NCBI RefSeq assembly: GCF_000716435.1
Contig: NZ_JNWO01000011.1
Location: forward strand, 213,477-277,476
Length of the DNA: 64,000 bases
DNA from: Streptomyces xylophagus
Lineage (GTDB): Bacteria > Actinomycetota > Actinomycetes > Streptomycetales > Streptomycetaceae
Direction: 5' to 3'
The translations under genes and the position numbers were made by a program. This document shows, in pieces, positions 36,090-44,863 of this stretch; the first letter of the stretch is position 1, and the number at the start of each line of letters is the position of its first letter. The notes below the pieces were generated by a model. It saw only the letters and a list, made by a program, of their open reading frames with translations. It made no database searches and had not been told where the DNA came from.

Positions 36090-38054
36090 TCAGCCGATCT
36101 GCGCGTTCTTGTCGACGGTCGTCTGGTCGATGTCGGAGGTTCGCACGGTCACCGAGATCTTCCAGTCGCCCGCCATGGGGATCTGGATTCCGTTCGCGGC
36201 CCAGTGCCCGGTGGCGATGCGGTCGGGCGTCACGGGCAGCGGGCCGATCTTCTTGGCGGCGAGGGTGAAGGCGACCTTCACCTCGGGGACGTCGAAGGCC
36301 CGGCCGTTGGGCCGCTGCACATAGACGTGCATCTCGTTGCCGCCGACCCGCGCGGGGTCGAGGTCGAGCCGGATGACGCCCTTGCCGTCCTTGCCGCCGG
36401 TGTCGAACGACATGTCCAGGGTCAGGGCGCCGGCGGACGATGAAGAGGAGGACGAGGACGATGCCTTGGCCGCCTTGGCGTCCTCCTCGGTGCGGCCCGG
36501 TTCGGTGGTCGTCAGGGCCGTGGTGACCGCGAGGACGACGATGGCGACGGCGGCCTCGGCGAGAACCGAGCGGCGCAGACCGAAGCGGTTCGGGTCGGCG
36601 TCGCGGAGCCGCTTCTGCCGGGTGGTGTCCACGGCGGCCTGCTGGCGGGCGAGTTGGGCCGCGCGCTTGGAGTCACCGGATGTGGCGGACGGGGTCGCAT
36701 TCGCATCGGCCTTGGCGGACGAGCCGCCGGTCTTGGCGGACGCCGTCACGTGCTCCTTCTCCGGCTCGCGTTCCTCGGTCGCCGCTGTTTCCTCGGCGAC
36801 CGTCTCGACCGCGTCCGTGGCGGTGTCCGCCAGTCGGCTTGTCCAGCGCCGGGAGATCGACGCGATGCCGACGAGCAGCGCCACCAGCCCGATCTTCACG
36901 AGCAGCAGCTGCCCGTACCCGGTGTCGGTGAACGCGGACCAGGAGCCGAGCTGGCGCCAGGACTGGTAGATCCCGGTCGCGACCAGCGCGAGGACACTGC
37001 CGAACGCGAGGCGCGAGAAGCGCTGTACGGCCGCCCGCTCGACCGGGTTGTCGGACGGCGCCCGGTAGAGCGCGACGAGAAGGGCGGCGAGTCCGCCGAG
37101 CCAGGCCGCGACGGCCAGCAGGTGGACGACGTCGACGGGCATCGCGATGCCGGGCTGCAGCCCGGTCGAGGCGTGCTCGGACAGTGCCCAGCTCGCGGCG
37201 AGCCCGGCGGCCACCACACTGCCGCCGATCGCGAGACCGAAGGTCAGGTCCCGCTTCTCCTCGTCCTCCCGCTTGTCGTACGCCCCGAAGAGGACGGCGA
37301 TGAACAGCGCGGCGGCGGCGAGCAGCAGCAGCCGGGAGACGAGCGAGGCGCCCGTCTTGGTCTGGAGGACCTGCCCGAGGAGGTTCAGGTCGAAGATGTC
37401 GCCGACCTTCCCGGAGGTCGTGTACGAGCCGCGCAGGAGCAGCAGCCAGAGAGTCGCCGCGGTGAGCGAGACCCACCCGGAGACGACCAGCCGCTGCAGG
37501 GCGCGCACTCCGGCGCCGCGCTGCCAGCAGGCCAGGACGAAGGCGGCGCCGCCGACCATGACGATGAAGCCGGCGTACGACATGTAGCGCCCGAAGCCGT
37601 ACAGCCCGCCCACGAGCCCGCCGCCGACGTCCTGTTCGGCCGAAGCGGAGACGGTGGTCTTCGAGGGGGAGCCGATCGAGAAGGTGAAGGCGCCGCCGAC
37701 GGGGTGGCTGTCCGCCGACACGACCTGCCAGGCCACGGTGTACGTGCCGTCGGGCAGCCCGCTGCGGATCTGCACGGCGTACGTCGTGCCGCTGATGTTG
37801 GACGGTTTGCCGACGTCGACGCGCTTGCCCTTCGGGTTGAGGACGCGCAGCGAGTCGTCGTTCGTCGCGACCTTCTCGGAGAAGGTGAGCGAGACCTGCG
37901 TCGGAGCCTTGTTGACCACCACCCCCGAAGAGGGGTCGCTGCCGGTCAGGGCGGCGTGCGCGGAGGCCGTCCCGGCACCCGCGAACAGCATGCCGACGAC
38001 GGCCAGGAGCAGCAGCACCAGCGTGCGGACTCGGGGGGTGATGGTCGTCTTCAA
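36090..38054 (-). CDS. CopC-CopD fusion copper transport protein
   Basis: 654-residue membrane protein related to YcnJ. The signal peptide ends at ASA before His-Ala-Ala-Leu, so mature His1 can bind Cu(II) as in CopC; a second site is DSHPVGG near residue 115. The CopC beta domain (about 33-130) is followed by a CopD membrane domain with about eight helices (150-440), a charged Ala/Glu/Lys linker, another membrane helix and a C-terminal YtkA-like domain (about 550-640). It likely takes up copper from outside the cell for the neighbouring chaperones. It is fourth in the cluster, 16 bp downstream of the PCuAC gene. Confidence 0.9.
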   Translation of the reverse strand: MKTTITPRVRTLVLLLLAVVGMLFAGAGTASAHAALTGSDPSSGVVVNKAPTQVSLTFSEKVATNDDSLRVLNPKGKRVDVGKPSNISGTTYAVQIRSGLPDGTYTVAWQVVSADSHPVGGAFTFSIGSPSKTTVSASAEQDVGGGLVGGLYGFGRYMSYAGFIVMVGGAAFVLACWQRGAGVRALQRLVVSGWVSLTAATLWLLLLRGSYTTSGKVGDIFDLNLLGQVLQTKTGASLVSRLLLLAAAALFIAVLFGAYDKREDEEKRDLTFGLAIGGSVVAAGLAASWALSEHASTGLQPGIAMPVDVVHLLAVAAWLGGLAALLVALYRAPSDNPVERAAVQRFSRLAFGSVLALVATGIYQSWRQLGSWSAFTDTGYGQLLLVKIGLVALLVGIASISRRWTSRLADTATDAVETVAEETAATEEREPEKEHVTASAKTGGSSAKADANATPSATSGDSKRAAQLARQQAAVDTTRQKRLRDADPNRFGLRRSVLAEAAVAIVVLAVTTALTTTEPGRTEEDAKAAKASSSSSSSSSAGALTLDMSFDTGGKDGKGVIRLDLDPARVGGNEMHVYVQRPNGRAFDVPEVKVAFTLAAKKIGPLPVTPDRIATGHWAANGIQIPMAGDWKISVTVRTSDIDQTTVDKNAQIG

Positions 38055-38070
38055 GGTGGGGGTCCCTCCC

Positions 38071-38517
38071 TCAGTGCCCGGTCGTGGGGTTGTACGTCGC
38101 CGACTTCACGGGCATCTCAACCGTGAGGGGGCCGGACTTGGCAAAGTGCAGCTTCACGGTCACGCGGTCGCCCTGCTTCAGCGTGTGCTTCAGCTTGTCG
38201 AACATCAGGTGGTTGCCCCCGCTCTTGAACACGAGTTGACCGTGTGCGGGCACATCGAGGGACTTCACCTCCTCCATCGCCTGGCCGACCGTCTCGTGCA
38301 CGGAGACGGGGCCGAGGTCGCTGGTGACGGAGGTCAGCTCGTCCTTCGCGCCGCCCTTGTTGGCGATGTCCAGGAAGCCCGCCGCCATGTCCGAGACCGG
38401 CTGGGGAATGTAGGCGGAGCTCGCGGAGAGTTCGGCCTTCGCGTCGTCCGAGCCGCCGCAGCCGGTGAGGACCAGCGTTCCGGTCAGCACCGCGACGGGC
38501 CCGGCGAACCGCCTCAC
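38071..38517 (-). CDS. PCuAC-family copper chaperone lipoprotein (ECuC-like)
   Basis: 148-residue extracytoplasmic copper chaperone. Lipobox LTGC near residue 19 shows it is anchored to the membrane. The Cu(I) site is built from His and Met: VSVHETV, AMEEV and GGNHLMF fit the H-X-M-X-H-X-M pattern of the family. The GTG start overlaps the Sco stop (GTGA), so it is made together with Sco. In S. lividans the homologous ECuC hands copper to Sco. Confidence 0.92.
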   Translation of the reverse strand: MRRFAGPVAVLTGTLVLTGCGGSDDAKAELSASSAYIPQPVSDMAAGFLDIANKGGAKDELTSVTSDLGPVSVHETVGQAMEEVKSLDVPAHGQLVFKSGGNHLMFDKLKHTLKQGDRVTVKLHFAKSGPLTVEMPVKSATYNPTTGH

Positions 38518-39164
38518 GGAGTCGCCCCCTTGATGATCTTGGGGAGGTCCTTGGTGTAGTCGTCGACGGTGGTGTCCTGGCCGTAGAGCAGGTAACCGCC
38601 GTTGGTCTTCGGGGAGAACGCGACGACCTGGGTGCCGTGGACGGAGACGAGCTTGCCGTTCTTGTCCTTCGAGGTCGGCTCGATGGAGATGCCCAGGGTG
38701 CGGGCGCCGGCCTGGATGGTGGCGAAGTCGCCGGTCAGGCCCACGAACTGGGTGTCGATGCCCTTGAGCCACTTGCCGAGCTCCGGCGCGGTGTCCCGGG
38801 CCGGGTCGGTGGTGACGAACACGACGAGCAGCTTGTCCTGCTCGGCCTTGGGCAGCGACTTCTTGGCGACCGCGATGTTGTTCATCGTCAGCGGGCAGAT
38901 GTCGGGGCAGTGGGTGTAGCCGAAGTAGATCAGCGTCGGCCGGTTCTTGGTCTCCGCCCGGAAGTCGTACTTCTTGCCGTGCGTGTCCGTGAGGACCAGG
39001 TCCGGCTTCGTGAACGGGGTGTCGAGCACGGTGGCGGCCTGCGTCGCGGTGTCCTCGGAGACTATGGCGACGGGGCTCTTGCCGTCGTCGCCGCTGCCGC
39101 AGGCGGAGAGCGTCAGGGTGGCGGCGGCGAGCAGCGCGGCCGCCGCGAACGTCTTCTTGCGCAT
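38514..39164 (-). CDS. sco: Sco/SenC copper chaperone lipoprotein
   Basis: 216-residue thioredoxin-fold copper chaperone. Lipobox LSAC with Cys22, then CPDIC (Cys86, Cys90) and His176 in VSVHGTQ, the three Cu ligands. It supplies copper to cytochrome c oxidase CuA and, in S. lividans, to GlxA. It lies 93 bp downstream of YcnI in the same orientation. The residues FGYTHCPDICP are the family hallmark. Confidence 0.95.
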   Translation of the reverse strand: MRKKTFAAAALLAAATLTLSACGSGDDGKSPVAIVSEDTATQAATVLDTPFTKPDLVLTDTHGKKYDFRAETKNRPTLIYFGYTHCPDICPLTMNNIAVAKKSLPKAEQDKLLVVFVTTDPARDTAPELGKWLKGIDTQFVGLTGDFATIQAGARTLGISIEPTSKDKNGKLVSVHGTQVVAFSPKTNGGYLLYGQDTTVDDYTKDLPKIIKGATP

Positions 39165-39257
39165 AGAGAAATGTCCCAGTTGTGAGAGCTCCGGCGCGCA
39201 CCGGGGTCGTACGCAAGAGTCGCACGGACCCCTGTGCGCACCATGAGCGGACGGGCC

Positions 39258-39974
39258 TCAGACGGTCGTACGCCGCCGGCCGGCGAGAACGCCGTACGCC
39301 ACGCCCGCCGCACCCACGACGATGCCGACCACGCCGAGGACGCGGGCGGTGGTGTCGGAGGAGTCGGCGGCGGAGGTGGTGTCGGCGGCGGTGTTCTCGG
39401 TCTTCGCGGCGGCGTCCTCGGCGGTCGCGCCGGAAGCCGATGCGGAGGTCAGCTCAAGCGTCGGAGCCGGGTTCTCGGGCTCCTCCTCGCCGTCCTTCTG
39501 CACCTCGATCCAGCGCACGACCTGCTTGTCGGAGTACGTCTGCAGCGCCTTGAAGACGAGTTGGTCGGCGTCCATGGGCAGCATGCCGACGGAGACCGGG
39601 AACTTCTGGAAGTAGCCCGGCTCGACGCCCTTGCCGGTCGCGGTCCAGGTGACCTTGGTGACGGCCTCGGTGATCGTCTCGCCGTGCATCTCGGCGGGCT
39701 TGGCCAGCTTCGACTTGGTGACCTTCACGGTCCAGCCGCTGATCGGCTCCGGCATCACGGATGCCAGCGGGTGGTCGGTCGGGAAGGTGACTTCCAGCTT
39801 GGTGGTCGAGGCGTCGTCGCGCTCGTTCGGGACCTTGAAGTCGACGACCGCGTAGCCGCCCTTGACGGCCGTGCCCTCCGGCTGCACGGAGACGTGCGCG
39901 AAGGCGGGGGAGGACAGGACGACAACGGCCGAGCCGGCGACGGCAGCGGCGGCGGCGATACGAGATGCCTTCAT
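39258..39974 (-). CDS. YcnI-family copper-binding membrane protein
   Basis: 238 residues. Signal peptide cleaved after AFA to expose mature His27 (HVSVQPEG), a Cu(II) ligand of the YcnI fold with the conserved Trp in SGWTVKV. The domain covers about 27-165, followed by a Thr/Ala/Ser-rich linker and a C-terminal helix (about 210-232) ending in GRRR, so it is anchored outside the membrane. YcnI-type proteins are thought to bind extracellular copper for YcnJ-like importers. ATG 39974 with GGAG 11 nt upstream. Confidence 0.9.
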   Translation of the reverse strand: MKASRIAAAAAVAGSAVVVLSSPAFAHVSVQPEGTAVKGGYAVVDFKVPNERDDASTTKLEVTFPTDHPLASVMPEPISGWTVKVTKSKLAKPAEMHGETITEAVTKVTWTATGKGVEPGYFQKFPVSVGMLPMDADQLVFKALQTYSDKQVVRWIEVQKDGEEEPENPAPTLELTSASASGATAEDAAAKTENTAADTTSAADSSDTTARVLGVVGIVVGAAGVAYGVLAGRRRTTV

Positions 39975-40116
39975 GGAAAGGAGCACTCCACTTCGAGTTC
40001 GAGTGAGTTCCGGTGGTGAAGAGGGGGCGCGTGGCACGCGCGTGTGCCGCACGACGGCGGCCGTCCCCTCCCGGAGAGCTGTGCTCGACGGAAATGGTGA
40101 TGGTGGTCGCGTCGCG

Positions 40117-40965
40117 TCAGGCGGCGAGGGCGTGTGCGGCGACGGCCGGCGGGCCGCGGCGGATCACCGAGTGCTGGAGTGCGGTGGTGTGCGGCGCGGG
40201 CGGGGCGAAGAGGGCGGTACGGGGCGGGCGCGGGCCCGTCTCGGGCGCCCCCGGCAGTCCGGCCCGCAGGGCGCGCACCAGGGCGAGGGCCCCGCGCAGG
40301 GACCGTACGAGCGCCCCTTCCGTGACTCCGTGCGCCGACAGTTCCATCAGGCGCAGCAGCGCCAGGTCCCCGCGCCGGAGCAGCCAGCCCGCGGCGAGCG
40401 CCGCGAGGACGTGGCCGAGCAGCATGGACAGGGACGGGAACAGCGACATCGAGGAGCCGGCGGAGGTGGACATGGCGTCCGCCGGGTGATGCATCGAGCC
40501 CATGGTGCTCATCACGCTCATCGAACTCGTTGAGCCCGAAGTCGGCAGGATGCGCGCGTCGGTGAGGATCTGGTGGGCCTGCGCGGGGCTGATCGCCGCC
40601 GCGGTGGTCCCGCACAGCAGATGCGCGGCGCGCGCGACGAGCGTGGCGTCGGACGAGGACAGGCCGCCGGTGACCGACGTGCCGGAGGTCGTCTGGCCGA
40701 GCCCGAACAGGGTGTGCAGCACGGCCTGTCCGACCGCGAGCAGTGCCGCGATCCCCGGCATCGAGCGCGCGCGTCCGGCGAGCGGCGCAACGACGAGGAA
40801 CGTGCCGAGGAAGCCCGCGCCCAGTGTCCACAGCGGAACGGTGGCGCAGGAGGCGATCGCGTGACCGGCCGCGGCCAGCACGACACAGACCGCGGCGAAC
40901 ACCGCGGCCCGCAGGGTCCGGAGTTCACCTCCGGAGCGCACCGTGCGTGGGTGGGGGGCAGTCAT
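40117..40965 (-). CDS. Met/His-rich membrane protein at the head of the copper cluster
   Basis: 282 residues with four or five hydrophobic segments. The loop near residue 145-175 is Ser/Met/His rich (SMSVMSTMGSMHHPADAMS), a composition seen in copper-handling proteins. No named domain is recognised. It lies 142 bp upstream of ycnI-like gene on the same strand, so a role in copper entry or sensing is inferred only from composition and position. Start ATG at 40965; no strong ribosome site. Confidence 0.7.
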   Translation of the reverse strand: MTAPHPRTVRSGGELRTLRAAVFAAVCVVLAAAGHAIASCATVPLWTLGAGFLGTFLVVAPLAGRARSMPGIAALLAVGQAVLHTLFGLGQTTSGTSVTGGLSSSDATLVARAAHLLCGTTAAAISPAQAHQILTDARILPTSGSTSSMSVMSTMGSMHHPADAMSTSAGSSMSLFPSLSMLLGHVLAALAAGWLLRRGDLALLRLMELSAHGVTEGALVRSLRGALALVRALRAGLPGAPETGPRPPRTALFAPPAPHTTALQHSVIRRGPPAVAAHALAA

Positions 40966-41041
40966 GGCGGGCTCATCATCGCACCGGCCTTATCGGTGCC
41001 ATACGGCAGGTCCGCAACACCGGGACCATAATGTGTTGTAC

Positions 41042-41055
41042 GTCACAAAGGTGAC
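41042..41055. promoter_or_regulatory. Inverted repeat in the divergent gap before the copper cluster
   Basis: GTCAC-AAAG-GTGAC, 5-bp arms. It lies between the Met/His-rich membrane protein gene (minus) and an RsbW-like gene (plus), 77 bp from the former start. It may be an operator for the copper cluster. The rest of the 236-bp gap shows no clear promoter. Confidence 0.35.
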
Positions 41056-41201
41056 TCTCTGACGTGAGCTACCTCCGGATACACCAATTACGTTTGGGAC
41101 ACATCCCCCATATGGGCGGCATCACGTCAACTCCGTGCTTACACAGGGGCACTGGCGGCAATAGGTATCGGTATGTCGAGCCGCGGCCGGGAGGCTGGAG
41201 C

Positions 41202-41648
41202 ATGAGCATCTGGTGGTCACTCCATCTGAGGCGCGAGGCCGCGAGCGTGCCACTCGCCCGGCGACTGTTCCTCGGCACGATGGAGACCGCGGGCGTCGAC
41301 CCGGACATCTCCTACGACCTCTCCGTCGCCCTCAGCGAGGCCTGCGCCAACGCCGTCGAGCACGGCGGCGACACCGCGCACGGCACGTCCTCGGAGGCGT
41401 ACCGGGTCACCGCCTACCTCGACGGCGAGAAGTGCCGTATCGAAGTGGCGGATTCGGGCCCCGGGTTCGCCCGCGCGCAGTCCGTCCGGCCGGCGCCGAG
41501 CGAGGCCGAGAACGGCCGCGGTCTGTGCCTCATCCAGGAACTCGCCGACCACGTCCACATCGGCAACAAGCCGGGGGTGGGCGGCGCGGTGGTGAGCTTC
41601 GACAAGATCCTGAAGTGGCGGAAGGACGCGCCGTTGATGGCGGTGTGA
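41202..41648 (+). CDS. RsbW-like anti-sigma factor / ATP-binding protein
   Basis: 148-residue GHKL-type ATPase domain alone, as in the many Streptomyces RsbW/SpoIIAB relatives. N-box ALSEACANAVEHG (about residues 45-57), G1 VADSGPGF and G2 GRGLCLI are complete, so it should bind ATP. The start at ATG 41202 has GGGAGGCTGGAGC upstream; the frame is open to 41064. Its sigma factor or antagonist partner is not adjacent. Confidence 0.88.
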   Translation: MSIWWSLHLRREAASVPLARRLFLGTMETAGVDPDISYDLSVALSEACANAVEHGGDTAHGTSSEAYRVTAYLDGEKCRIEVADSGPGFARAQSVRPAPSEAENGRGLCLIQELADHVHIGNKPGVGGAVVSFDKILKWRKDAPLMAV

Positions 41649-41764
41649 GGACGCGTCCGGGGAGCATGTGCCCGGAAGACTCGACTTCAGCTTTCTGAGC
41701 ATTCTTATCTTGCGCACAGCGCACGCTCATGCCCTTGACGGTGCCCGTCCCTAGCTTCGTGATC

Positions 41765-42697
41765 ATGACGGGAAACCACAAAGACAAAACGATCAGCCGG
41801 CGCCGCGCCCTCGCGGTGACCGGCGGGACGGTCGCGGCCGGTGGGCTGGTGGCGGCCGGCTTCCAGTCGGCGTTCGCCGACACCGCGGACACGACGGCCG
41901 ACGCGGACGCCACGGCGTCGGCGAGTTCGACCAGCAGCGAGTGCATGACGCTGATGACGAGCGTCACGGAGGGCCCCTACTACCTCGACGGTGCCTTGGT
42001 GCGCAAGGACATCACCGAGGGCAAGGCGGGCGTCCCGCTCACCCTGCGCCTGACCGTGGTCGACGCGACGGACGGCTGCACCCCGGTGAAGGGCGCGGCC
42101 GTGGAGATCTGGCACTGCGACGCCTGGGGCTACTACTCCGGCTACACCACGGCCAACCCCGGCGGCTCGGCCCCCGCGGAGAGCGAGGAGGGCGACTCCG
42201 CCAACGACCAGACGTATCTGCGGGGTTACCAGATCGCCAACGCCAACGGGGTCGTCAAGTTCGAGACGATCTTCCCGGGCTGGTACACGCCCCGCACCTG
42301 CCACATCCACGTGAAGGTGCACACCGGCGGCGAGAAGGAGGACGGCACCTACGAGGGCGGCAAGGTCAACTACACCGGCCAGCTGTTCTTCGCCGACGAC
42401 GTCGCCGAGGAGATCTTCACCCTCGACCCCTACGCCAAGCACACGGGCTCGTACACGGTCCTCGCCGACGACATGGTCTATGACGGCGGCGGCGCCTCCA
42501 GCGGTCTGCTCACCCTCAAGGCCGTGCACAAGAAGGACCCGTCCAAGGGCTACAAGGGCTCGCTGACCCTCGGCGTCGACCCGGACGCCGAGAGCACGGG
42601 CGCGGGCAGCGGTGGCGGCGGTACGCCCCCGAGCGACGCCCCGACGGGCACACCGCCCAGCGACAGCCCCTCCCCTTCGGCCTCCGCCTCCTCTTAA
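41765..42697 (+). CDS. Tat-exported intradiol ring-cleavage dioxygenase
   Basis: 310-residue secreted non-heme Fe(III) enzyme that would cleave catechols between the hydroxyl groups outside the cell. N-terminal SRRRALAVTGG (11-21) is a twin-arginine signal, then an Ala/Thr-rich spacer. Iron ligands are visible: Tyr about 124 in WGYYSG, Tyr 174 and His180/His182 in PGWYTPRTCHIHVK. The tail is Gly/Ser/Pro/Thr rich (from about 275), with no CBM. TAGCTT lies 7 nt before the ATG, suggesting a leaderless transcript. A lignin-aromatic role is plausible, as in other secreted actinobacterial intradiol enzymes. Confidence 0.9.
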   Translation: MTGNHKDKTISRRRALAVTGGTVAAGGLVAAGFQSAFADTADTTADADATASASSTSSECMTLMTSVTEGPYYLDGALVRKDITEGKAGVPLTLRLTVVDATDGCTPVKGAAVEIWHCDAWGYYSGYTTANPGGSAPAESEEGDSANDQTYLRGYQIANANGVVKFETIFPGWYTPRTCHIHVKVHTGGEKEDGTYEGGKVNYTGQLFFADDVAEEIFTLDPYAKHTGSYTVLADDMVYDGGGASSGLLTLKAVHKKDPSKGYKGSLTLGVDPDAESTGAGSGGGGTPPSDAPTGTPPSDSPSPSASASS

Positions 42698-42706
42698 GGT
42701 ACGACG

Positions 42707-43540
42707 ATGACGAGCCGCGAGGACGAGGCGCTGGCGCAGGCCGCTGTGGACGCACTGACCGTGCAACTGGCCCTGGCTCCCAAGCCGGGCCTGCCCGACC
42801 CGCGCGACCTGGCCGCCCGGACGACCCGCGTGGACCACTGCGCCCTGCGCTGGTCGGCGAAGGCGCTGGCACCCGGCCTCGCGGCGATGGCGGCGGCCGC
42901 CCGCCGCACAGGAGAGCCAACTCCCGTGCTCCGCACGGAACTCGGGGCGATCGGCCGCTGTACCGAACACTCGGTGACGCTCGCGGGCGGCGGCCACCGG
43001 GGTGCCCTGTGGGCGCTGGGTCTCCTGGTCGCGGCGGCCGCCCTGGACCCCCGTGCCGGGGCGAAGGACGTCGCCGCGACCGCCAAACGCATCGCCGGTC
43101 ACCCCGACCGACGCGCCCCGCGCCGCCCGTCCCGCGGCTCGTCGATCTCGGCGAAGTACGGCGCGGCCGGAGCCCGGGGCGAGGCCAAGGCCGGATTCCC
43201 GCACGTACGGCGGGCGTTGGACACCCTCACGGCGGTCCGCTCGACCGGCGCCACCGAGACCCAGGCCCGCCTGGACGCCCTCCTCACCGTGATGTCCACC
43301 CTCCAGGACACCGAACTCCTGCACACCGCGGGCCCGTTGGGACTGCGCCACGTCCAGGCGGGCGCCCGCGGCATCCTGGAAGCGGGCGGCACGGCGACGG
43401 ACGCGGGCGCGGAAGCACTGGCCGTCTTCGACGCCGACCTCCACGCACGCGCGTGGAGCCCTCGCGGAAGTGCGGGGCTCCTGGCGGGCGCGTTGTTCCT
43501 GGACTCTTTACCGGTCAACTCACTGGCGCGGGCCGCCTGA
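42707..43540 (+). CDS. CitG/MdcB-like triphosphoribosyl-dephospho-CoA synthase family protein
   Basis: 277 residues with family-like blocks ALAPKPGLPDPRDL, LGAIGRCTEHSVTLAGGGHRGALWALGLL, FPHVRRAL and DTELLHTAG. CitG/MdcB makes the prosthetic-group precursor of citrate lyase or malonate decarboxylase, but neither system is nearby, and the usual VNTHRG motif is changed to GGHRG, so activity is uncertain. It begins 9 bp after the dioxygenase stop. A TTA codon at 43508-43510 makes its last residues bldA-dependent in principle. Confidence 0.75.
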   Translation: MTSREDEALAQAAVDALTVQLALAPKPGLPDPRDLAARTTRVDHCALRWSAKALAPGLAAMAAAARRTGEPTPVLRTELGAIGRCTEHSVTLAGGGHRGALWALGLLVAAAALDPRAGAKDVAATAKRIAGHPDRRAPRRPSRGSSISAKYGAAGARGEAKAGFPHVRRALDTLTAVRSTGATETQARLDALLTVMSTLQDTELLHTAGPLGLRHVQAGARGILEAGGTATDAGAEALAVFDADLHARAWSPRGSAGLLAGALFLDSLPVNSLARAA

Positions 43541-43581
43541 TGGCGCCGGTGCCGGTCAACTCACCAGCGCGGGCTGCCTGA
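43511..43581 (+). repeat. 30-bp direct repeat across the convergent gene ends
   Basis: Copies at 43511-43540 and 43552-43581, 27 of 30 positions identical. The first copy codes for the end of the CitG-like protein and its stop; the second covers the last codons of the convergent MFS gene. An 11-bp spacer lies between. Confidence 0.85.
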
Positions 43582-44809
43582 CAGCCTCGCCCGCCTCCCC
43601 CTCCTCATCGGCCTTACGACCCGTACCGGCCGCCCTTCGCACAGCCGGCCCCATCGCGTACGACGCCACCACCGTCGCCCCGCCCAGCAGCAGCCAGCCA
43701 GGCGTCCCCCACTCCAACAACAGGGACGTCAGCACCAGGGGGCCCATCGTCCTGGCCACCGTGACGCCCGTACCGAAGAAGCCCTGGTACTCGCCCACCC
43801 GGTCAACGGGCGCCAGATCGAAGGAGAGTTGCCAGGAACCCGCCGACTGCCCCATTTCGGCGGCGACTTGGAGCACCGCTCCGACCACCAGCGCCCCCAC
43901 GGCCACCCACGGCGACGCGCCCGCCGAGAGTGCGAACGCCGCGCAGGCCGCGAGCATGACCCAGCCCGATCGCCGTATCGCGCGCGTGGCCGACGCGAGA
44001 CCCGTGATCCCGCGGGCCGTCCGCACCTGGAAGACCATCACCGCACCGGTGTTGAGCACGAACAGCGCGGAGACCAGCCAGGTCGGCGCGTCCGTCCGCT
44101 CGGCGATCCACAGCGGCAGCCCGAGGCTGAGCAACGGCATCCGGAGCAGCAGCACGGTGTTGAGGAGCGTGACGACGACGTAGGGGCGATCCCGCAGGAC
44201 GCCGAGACCGCCCGTCTTCCGCACCTGGACGCCCCGCACCGACGGCAGCCGCAGCAGCAGCCCCGCGCACACCAGGAAACTCGCCGCGTCCAGTGCGAAC
44301 ACCCCGAGGTACGCCGACCGCGTCCCCGCCCGCAGCGCGAGCCCGCCGAGACCCGCGCCCACCGCGAGCCCGGCGTTCAGCGTCGACTGGAGATGCGCCA
44401 GCAGCCCGGTCCGCTCCCCGGCGGACACCAGCCCCGCCAGCAGCGCCTGCCGGGCCGCCGCGAGCCCCGACTGCGCGGACGCGTAGGCACACGCGGCGAT
44501 CACGAACGGCACGAATCCCCGGACGACGAGGAAGGACGCCACCGCGGCCCCCGTCGCCAGCGCCAGCAGCACCGCCGTACCGCGCGGCCCCCGCCGGTCG
44601 GCCAGCCGCCCCAGCGGCACCCCGACCAGCGAGCCGACGGCCCACGCGAGGGTGAGCCCGAGGCCCACGCGCGCGGGGGCGAGGCCGACGACGTGGGTGA
44701 AGTACAGCGCCGAGGTCACGTAGTAGGCGCCGTCGCCGACGGAGTTGGTCAACTGGGCCAGCGCGAGGGTGCGTTGCGGGCCGGCGGGTGGGACCAGCGA
44801 GTTCGTCAT
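43556..44809 (-). CDS. MFS transporter
   Basis: 417-residue membrane transporter with about 12 hydrophobic helices. The loop between helices 2 and 3 reads GVPLGRLADRRGPRGT, the MFS signature. It is probably a drug or small-molecule exporter. It lies on the minus strand downstream of a MocR gene, whose operator candidates (44864-44895) sit between the two. This suggests substrate-induced expression. C-terminal residues overlap the 30-bp repeat. Confidence 0.88.
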   Translation of the reverse strand: MTNSLVPPAGPQRTLALAQLTNSVGDGAYYVTSALYFTHVVGLAPARVGLGLTLAWAVGSLVGVPLGRLADRRGPRGTAVLLALATGAAVASFLVVRGFVPFVIAACAYASAQSGLAAARQALLAGLVSAGERTGLLAHLQSTLNAGLAVGAGLGGLALRAGTRSAYLGVFALDAASFLVCAGLLLRLPSVRGVQVRKTGGLGVLRDRPYVVVTLLNTVLLLRMPLLSLGLPLWIAERTDAPTWLVSALFVLNTGAVMVFQVRTARGITGLASATRAIRRSGWVMLAACAAFALSAGASPWVAVGALVVGAVLQVAAEMGQSAGSWQLSFDLAPVDRVGEYQGFFGTGVTVARTMGPLVLTSLLLEWGTPGWLLLGGATVVASYAMGPAVRRAAGTGRKADEEGEAGEAVRQPALVS

Positions 44810-44863
44810 GGTTACGACGGTAGAAGGTCAATGGGCCGCCCGACAGAACCAATACCCGTCCCT

